Part shown: positions 58,966-64,000 of the stretch, one piece after another
How positions within the stretch are numbered: the stretch's first letter is position 1
How the letters are laid out: each line of letters starts with the position of its first letter
Translations under genes and position numbers: made by a program
NCBI GenBank assembly: GCA_015698045.1
Contig: BLAL01000254.1
Coordinates: 62,001-126,000 of the forward strand
DNA: 64,000 nucleotides
DNA from: Rhizophagus clarus
Lineage: Eukaryota; Glomeromycota; Glomeromycetes; Glomerales; Glomeraceae
Direction: 5' to 3'
Notes under the pieces: model-generated
Databases searched by the model: none
What the model saw: the letters and a program-made list of their open reading frames with translations, nothing else
What the model was told of the DNA's origin: nothing

Positions 58966-59176
58966 ACAATCATTATTTTTCAATTGTTTACTTTTTTTTT
59001 TTCATTTAAAAAAAAAATCAAGTATTCAACGGGTTCTAACTTATTAATCACGTGTATCACGTGTATAACATCGATAACATTAAGTCATAACATAAGTCTA
59101 ACGTGTTATAATAAGCGTCACGTGTAATTGCATACTTTATATATCATTAAAATCATTAAAATAAATCATTTTAATC
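56525..59176. other. Intergenic region with homopolymer tracts and CACGTG sites
   Basis: Contains T-runs at about 56770-56790, 57178-57210, 58626-58653 and 58935-58961 and an A-run at about 57069-57090. A GC-richer word, AACGCGTTCAACGCG, lies near 58037. CACGTG occurs at 59049, 59058 and 59119, before the MOZART1 gene. Open frames at 58346-58815 are unsupported. Confidence 0.5.
59049..59124. promoter_or_regulatory. Three CACGTG palindromes upstream of MOZART1
   Basis: Sites at 59049-59054, 59058-59063 and 59119-59124, that is 53-128 bp before the start codon. CACGTG is the binding site of Cbf1/Myc-type bHLH factors in fungi. The first two are 9 bp apart. Confidence 0.6.
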
Positions 59177-59715
59177 ATGGAAGATCCTAAAATTCAAGAA
59201 GCTATAGAAACTTTGGATAGTATGTCTTTTTTGTATAACTTTATAATATTATAATACAATTATATAAAATATGACTAATTAATGATATTTAAAAGTACTT
59301 CACGAAATATCCACTTTACTTAATACTGGTTTGGATCGGGATACACTTTCATTATGTTTGAATTTATGTGAAAACGGTGTAAATCCTGAAGCTTTAGCTG
59401 TGAGTTCTTTCGGTATTTTATACTGTTATTGTTTGCTTGTATGGGATAAATAAGTGTAATTATATAGTGAACACGTCATAAAGATTCTTGGAGGTGAAAA
59501 GGAATAAATAAAGTACACACACAAAAATTCTTATTTATTATTATTTTTTAGGCAGTAATAAAGGAGCTTCGAAGAGAAAGTGTTTCATTTAAGGTATTTT
59601 TTTTTTTTTTTTTTTATTTTATTTAATCATAAAATTCTTTTTAATAATATGTTTTTATACATATTTTTTTTTTAGTCATTTGATAATTCTACATCAAATG
59701 ATCGTGGAGGAACAA

Positions 59716-59751
<36 letters not shown>

Positions 59752-59810
59752 GTGGAGGTTCTGGTACCGGAAATATCTTTGGATCAAATCCGACAACTTC
59801 TAAAAGTTAA
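59177..59810 (+). CDS. MZT1: Mitotic-spindle organizing protein 1 (MOZART1) homologue
   Basis: Four exons: 59177-59219, 59296-59399, 59552-59593 and 59676-59810, giving 107 residues. The core (about residues 5-62) reads [34 protein letters not shown] and [10 protein letters not shown], matching the conserved MOZART1 signature. MOZART1 binds the N-termini of GCP subunits and helps place and activate the gamma-tubulin ring complex at spindle poles or equivalent bodies. The tail is unusual: a low-complexity extension with 11 consecutive Asn encoded by a pure AAT repeat, then GGSGTGN, making the protein longer than typical 70-85-residue members. It converges with the F-box gene, whose stop codon lies 120 bp away. 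Confidence 0.92.
59718..59750. repeat. (AAT)11 microsatellite coding poly-Asn
   Basis: Eleven uninterrupted AAT codons in the last exon of MOZART1. Length polymorphism is likely. Confidence 0.95.
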
Positions 59811-59929
59811 TTTACGTGTCACGTTACGCGTTTATTAAATAGAATTTTTATTATTAGTTAAAAATTTTAATAAAAAAAAAAAAAGGTAATAAAACTTTTT
59901 TATATATTTTTCTTATAATATATTGATAT

Positions 59930-61567
59930 TCAAAGAAAAATTCCTGTCAAATTTACAAAATTTTTCGCTTTCCTTCTTCCTTCTTCAGATATTTGATCAC
60001 CGGATATTAAACAACTATTTAAAGGAGTTTTTTTCGCATCTCTCATTTCTTTAATATATTCAATTACAGCTCCAACATGATCATCCGTTATATGAGAAGA
60101 ATGTAAATCCAATTGTTTTACAGAAGATTTACATTCTTTTAAGAAAGTTTTTAAATATTCAGGAGAAATTATCCATTGACCTCTTAAATTTAAAGTTGAT
60201 AAAGTATCAGGCCATTGTCTGATGGTTTTCGTAAAAAAATATTCAATATTTGAATTTCCATAACAAATTAATGTCGCTTTTTCTAATTTATCATTATTTT
60301 TTAAAAATTCCAAGAATTCTTCAGCATCACCTTCACCCATTTGTACTTTTAAATCTTTAATCTTTCGACATAATCTAAGAGCTTTTACTAATTTATTAGA
60401 TGATACAGTACAACTACCAGTTCTTGGTAACGTAACTTCTTCTAAACTATTATGACAATTTTCAATTAAAGCTGCTACATCATCAGGACATACCCAACAA
60501 CGAGGTGATTCTATATAATTAGTATAAAATCCAAGATATTTTAAATTTGAAAATTTCGCCAAAGTTAAAGATTTCATTTTATCACCTATATATATACAAT
60601 GAATAAATTGTAAATATTCTAAATTTTCCAATGCTATTAAAGATTCCATAGATTCACAATGTTGAAAATTACAATATTCAAATTGTATTGATTTTAATGT
60701 TTTTGCTTGAGATTTAAGTGTAAAAAGAGTTTCTGATAATACAATTTGTAATTTTGTTTTTTGATCCCATGTATATTTAAAACTTTTTAATCTTTTTTGA
60801 GCTCTAATTAAAACTCCTAATGCTTTAACTTCCATATCATGATCAACTCCTCCAACTTCCAATGTTTCAATAAATTCTGATACTTGAGATATTGCTCGAA
60901 AAATATCACTCTTATTTTTATGTTTACTAACATAATGAAATGTTCTTAACCTAGAAAAACATGTTTCATTACCTGTTAAAAATGGTAATAAAGGTATTGT
61001 GGTTTCATATGGTATATCTAATAATGATAATATATCAAATGTTGAATGTCGATTCATGAATAATTTTAATAATTGTTCCGTAATTAAAATTTTCAAAAAT
61101 AATATTTGTTGTTCATCTCCTACAATAATATTAGAAATCCAATAAGATACTCCATTATATAAATCTGAAAATTTTAATTCTTTCAAGAATGATGAATAAT
61201 CAAACATTAATGAAGTTGAAGTTAAAATATTCTCTGGTAACATAACTCCATTATTATAAAGGTATTGTTTGGATTTTCGATTAAGACTTCTAAGATAAAT
61301 TTGTATAATTTTTGAAGATTCAAGTGTCAAGTCGTTTAAAAGTTTAAAAGGATTTTTCCATAAAATTGGTATTGCAACTTCACACCAACTTCGATTAACA
61401 AAAAGACACGAATAAAGTGATTCTTTTTCAAGATATTCAAAAATTATTTGTAAACATTCAGGTGATAAACTAGTTGCTATACTTGTATTAAAAGTTATTT
61501 TGTGTTCAAAAACAATTGAAGGTGTTGATGACTTTGTTTGTTTTAAACTTGAAAAATTTGTCCCCAT
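59930..61567 (-). CDS. F-box / leucine-rich-repeat protein
   Basis: A single exon of 545 residues. The F-box lies at about 34-73 (LSPECLQIIFEYLEKES, then LFVNRSWCEVAIPILWKNPF) and should bind Skp1 in an SCF ubiquitin ligase. The remaining 450 residues contain irregular leucine-rich repeats (ALENLEYLQFIHC, LAKFSNLKYLGF, CRKIKDLKV, TLSTLNLRGQW and SVKQLDLHSS), which would recognise the substrate. The N-terminus MGTNFS has Gly2 and Ser6, as in N-myristoylation signals, so membrane attachment is possible (inference). The protein type belongs to a family greatly expanded in glomeromycotan fungi; the substrate is unknown. The start is the first ATG, with stops upstream. Confidence 0.88.
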   Translation of the reverse strand: MGTNFSSLKQTKSSTPSIVFEHKITFNTSIATSLSPECLQIIFEYLEKESLYSCLFVNRSWCEVAIPILWKNPFKLLNDLTLESSKIIQIYLRSLNRKSKQYLYNNGVMLPENILTSTSLMFDYSSFLKELKFSDLYNGVSYWISNIIVGDEQQILFLKILITEQLLKLFMNRHSTFDILSLLDIPYETTIPLLPFLTGNETCFSRLRTFHYVSKHKNKSDIFRAISQVSEFIETLEVGGVDHDMEVKALGVLIRAQKRLKSFKYTWDQKTKLQIVLSETLFTLKSQAKTLKSIQFEYCNFQHCESMESLIALENLEYLQFIHCIYIGDKMKSLTLAKFSNLKYLGFYTNYIESPRCWVCPDDVAALIENCHNSLEEVTLPRTGSCTVSSNKLVKALRLCRKIKDLKVQMGEGDAEEFLEFLKNNDKLEKATLICYGNSNIEYFFTKTIRQWPDTLSTLNLRGQWIISPEYLKTFLKECKSSVKQLDLHSSHITDDHVGAVIEYIKEMRDAKKTPLNSCLISGDQISEEGRRKAKNFVNLTGIFL

Positions 61568-61648
61568 TTTGAATTATTTTAACGAAAATTTTTTATGAAA
61601 AAAGAAAGGTGTTTCATTTTTTTTTTTTTGGCGGTCTATTTAAAAAGG

Positions 61649-61680
<32 letters not shown>

Positions 61681-63149
61681 CGAACATGATCGTCCGATCT
61701 GTGTTCGATAAATGAATTAGATGCCCAAAACAATGGTTACAATGTCATCCCCTCAAATATTATAATACGGTTAATTAAAAGTATTATAACAAGTTTTCCA
61801 TTATTTTTGTTTTGGCATTTATCTTGTTGAATATCATGCTTTTGAATTATTATTTGGAGATTGTTATTTTAAATTTTTAATTATCGTATATTAATCACGT
61901 GTAATAAATCAATTTTCTGTGAAACATATCCAATTGGAATTATTACGGAGTACGGATAAAATTAAAATTAAGAACGGCGAGATATTTAATTTTTGATCAC
62001 TCACATAGTATATTATTAAAACCATCATTAAAATTATTTGATTTCACCAATTATTGCTTAAATTGTTTATGATATTATGTCGAAATGGTTTGCTGAGTAA
62101 TAAATTTTAACAATTAAAAGATATTTTAAGTAAAACCTAAATTATTACATACTTTTTAACTCTCCTTCAACTTCTTTCTAGACAATTATTAACTTGTATC
62201 TTTAAATTTTGCTACCTGGATAGTAAAAATCATGAATTAAAAAAAAGAAAATTGTTGATTTAATAAATAAATTATTAAATTTAATATTAAAAATCCTAAA
62301 ACCTTTTATCACAATATTGTGCAATAGACTACATCTGAAGGCTATATCCGAAGGACACGAGATTCTTTTTTTTTTTTTTCAAAGCAATTTATACAGCAAA
62401 TGTAGTATATATTCCCTTTTTAAACTCGCTTATTTTGTAAAAACCCTGAGTATTAAAACCCTGGGATATTTTAGACGGTACTTGTGAATGATTTAATTTT
62501 GCAAAATTTGGAATCTAATTGATATAAAGTTAAATATCAGTCAATATTAATAAAGATATACAATTAAAAAAAAAATTTACATAAATTGAACCTTTTTATC
62601 TTTTTAGTAGTTCAATAGCACCTTCGCTTGCATATATGAATATAAAACAGAATGACAGTATATAAATATCAGCCAGTAGCTCTTCCCTACATCACTTTAT
62701 AATTTAAGTTAAGGGAAATATTTGCACGTTATTGTTGAAGTTCGGCAACTATTATTATATGGTCAAAATTGTTAGTTGAACTTTCTGTAGTTGTTTCTTC
62801 CCAGAATTTCGAAGGTTGACACTGATTTTCTAATGATAATGATAATTAGCCATTTTTAAAAAAAGTATTTAATAACCATTCATTATGGGCCGAATAATCC
62901 GTGATTATAAGTACTCATTATGTCAAAAATTAAGTTCCTAACAAGCTATAAACAAATTTCTAACAACTTATAAACGTGAATCGAAACCAAAAGTTTTAAG
63001 TTTAAAAAGTATACGTGACACTGATTATCAGAATGTAAAAGTCACGTGATCGAGAAATGCAATATAAACCAATAAAAACTTATTTTCGTTAATTTTCTAT
63101 TGTTCGCGACAAACTTCGACAACTTAATCAACCTTATCAACGATACCCA
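61568..63149. other. Intergenic region between divergent F-box and BTB genes
   Basis: An A-run of about 30 lies close upstream of the F-box gene (about 61650-61678). CACGTG lies at 61896-61901 (about 330 bp before the F-box start) and 63043-63048 (about 100 bp before the BTB start). The rest is AT-rich without coding signs. Confidence 0.5.
63043..63048. promoter_or_regulatory. CACGTG palindrome upstream of the BTB gene
   Basis: GTCACGTGAT at 63041-63050, 102-107 bp before the ATG. Confidence 0.55.
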
Positions 63150-64000
63150 ATGAGTGAAAATACTACTAGTGCAACTTATGAATTTGCGTTCGAAGGTTTA
63201 GCTCAACTAAGTAAGGCAATATATAGCCCCGTCTTTTCTTCAGGAAGTGACCAGCACTTATGGCAACTTTGGATACAACCAGTGATTATAAATTTTCATT
63301 CCCTTTATTTTAAAGTTTTATTTGAGAATTTAATGCTAATTTTCTTTTATAATGCTAGGCTGATACTAATAAGGACGGTGAAGAATATTTATCTTTGTAT
63401 CTTTGCGTTATTCCTAATGCTAACGAAATTAAAACGGTTGAGCCATGGCGAGAACGAATGTTGACAACAGCGACAGTTTATCTTGCTGATCCCAGAACAC
63501 GAACTCGTATAGGGAGTACAATTTATTATACTAACAAAAATCTTAGAAAATTTTCTATTAGATGCTCTTATAGAGGTATAAATTGATTTTTTTTTTTTTT
63601 TTTTACTTTTATGATTTACTTAATGTGGTTAAAATGTTTTAGGGCGGGAATTTTTTGTTAAACGGTCCGTGATTCCATGCACCAAATTGGTTCTAGGAAT
63701 CGAATTTTTAAACGTTCCTTTTACCGAGAATTATGTTTTATGGAATGATAATAATTATGCTCCCCCAGAATCACTAGTACACTCATGGGGTACCGTTGTT
63801 AATAATCCGAGGATGGCAGATGTTTTATTCCAGGTTCAAGGGGAAATTCTCTGTGCAAATAAAGAAATTGTTTGTGGGAGAAGTGAATATTTTAAAGCCA
63901 TGTTTGCTAGTGGATATGTTGAATCTCGCATGATATCTGTTGCAGAATGTGGACGTTTAAGAAAACGACTTCGTGATTCTACAGGAAATGGAAAATTAAT
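63150..64000 (+). CDS. MATH/BTB-domain protein, 5' part (runs off the window)
   Basis: Exons: 63150-63281, 63359-63575 and 63643 to the window end, still open, 235 residues visible. The N-terminal about 165 residues read YEFAFEGLAQLSKAIYSPVF, LYLCVIPNANE and KRSVIPCTKLVLGIEF, a divergent MATH/TRAF-like substrate-binding fold. Next comes the start of a BTB/POZ domain from about residue 172 (RMADVLFQV, then CGRSEYFKAMFASGYVES). MATH-BTB proteins act as Cullin-3 ubiquitin-ligase adaptors. The family is expanded in these fungi. The start is the first in-frame ATG after a pyrimidine-rich leader, with a CACGTG about 100 bp upstream. The C-terminus is not in the window. Confidence 0.85.

Overview
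The window looks like nuclear DNA of a fungus with a very AT-rich genome, probably an arbuscular mycorrhizal (Glomeromycotina, Rhizophagus-like) fungus. This is an inference. Seen directly: short GT-AG introns in almost every gene, very AT-rich intergenic DNA with long poly(A)/poly(T) runs, and many decayed transposons. The gene classes fit that lineage, which carries large Sel1-repeat, BTB and F-box/LRR families. No rRNA, tRNA, CRISPR array or bacterial-type operon was recognised.

Layout. Gene-bearing segments: (1) 2.3-6.2 kb, two tandem paralogues of a medium-chain dehydrogenase/quinone-oxidoreductase-like enzyme, 7 exons each, the second with a small inverted-repeat element in its last intron; (2) 11.4-14.1 kb, a 9-exon hypothetical gene on the minus strand with an apparent one-base loss in a C9 tract; (3) 30.1-37.1 kb, divergent NF-YC/HAP5 (minus) and LEO1 (plus); (4) 54.7-64 kb, a Sel1-repeat protein, a MOZART1 homologue, an F-box protein and the 5' part of a MATH/BTB gene. 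Separating these are transposon-rich segments at 8.1-11.0, 14.2-28.6 and 37.5-54 kb.

Transposon segments. These hold an autonomous-looking hAT-type element with a complete 710-residue BED-finger transposase reading frame (41.8-46.5 kb), inserted in a LINE. Three shorter elements have 8-bp target duplications of hAT type (16.5-17.9, 18.8-20.5 and 22.3-22.7 kb). There are two LINE 3' halves with RNase H and poly(A) tails, decayed Tc1/mariner and pogo/Tigger transposases, a poly(A)-tailed retroposon family in three copies all on the minus strand, a MULE-like foldback element with a 12-bp target duplication, and several MITEs. A 2.9-kb nested inverted repeat at 8.1-11.0 kb encloses about 1.6 kb of almost pure pyrimidine strand organised as a degenerate tandem repeat.

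Recurring themes. (a) Dead elements carry C-to-T/G-to-A changes that turn Trp and Arg codons into stops, as RIP or methyl-cytosine deamination would leave. (b) Many elements carry internal minisatellites or subterminal repeats. (c) The palindrome CACGTG is far commoner than this base composition predicts and sits within about 350 bp upstream of several start codons. (d) The genes are regulatory or housekeeping (CCAAT-binding factor, PAF1 complex, gamma-tubulin complex, ubiquitin-ligase adaptors) rather than one pathway. Exon coordinates were derived by eye and checked for reading-frame consistency; none was tested against RNA.
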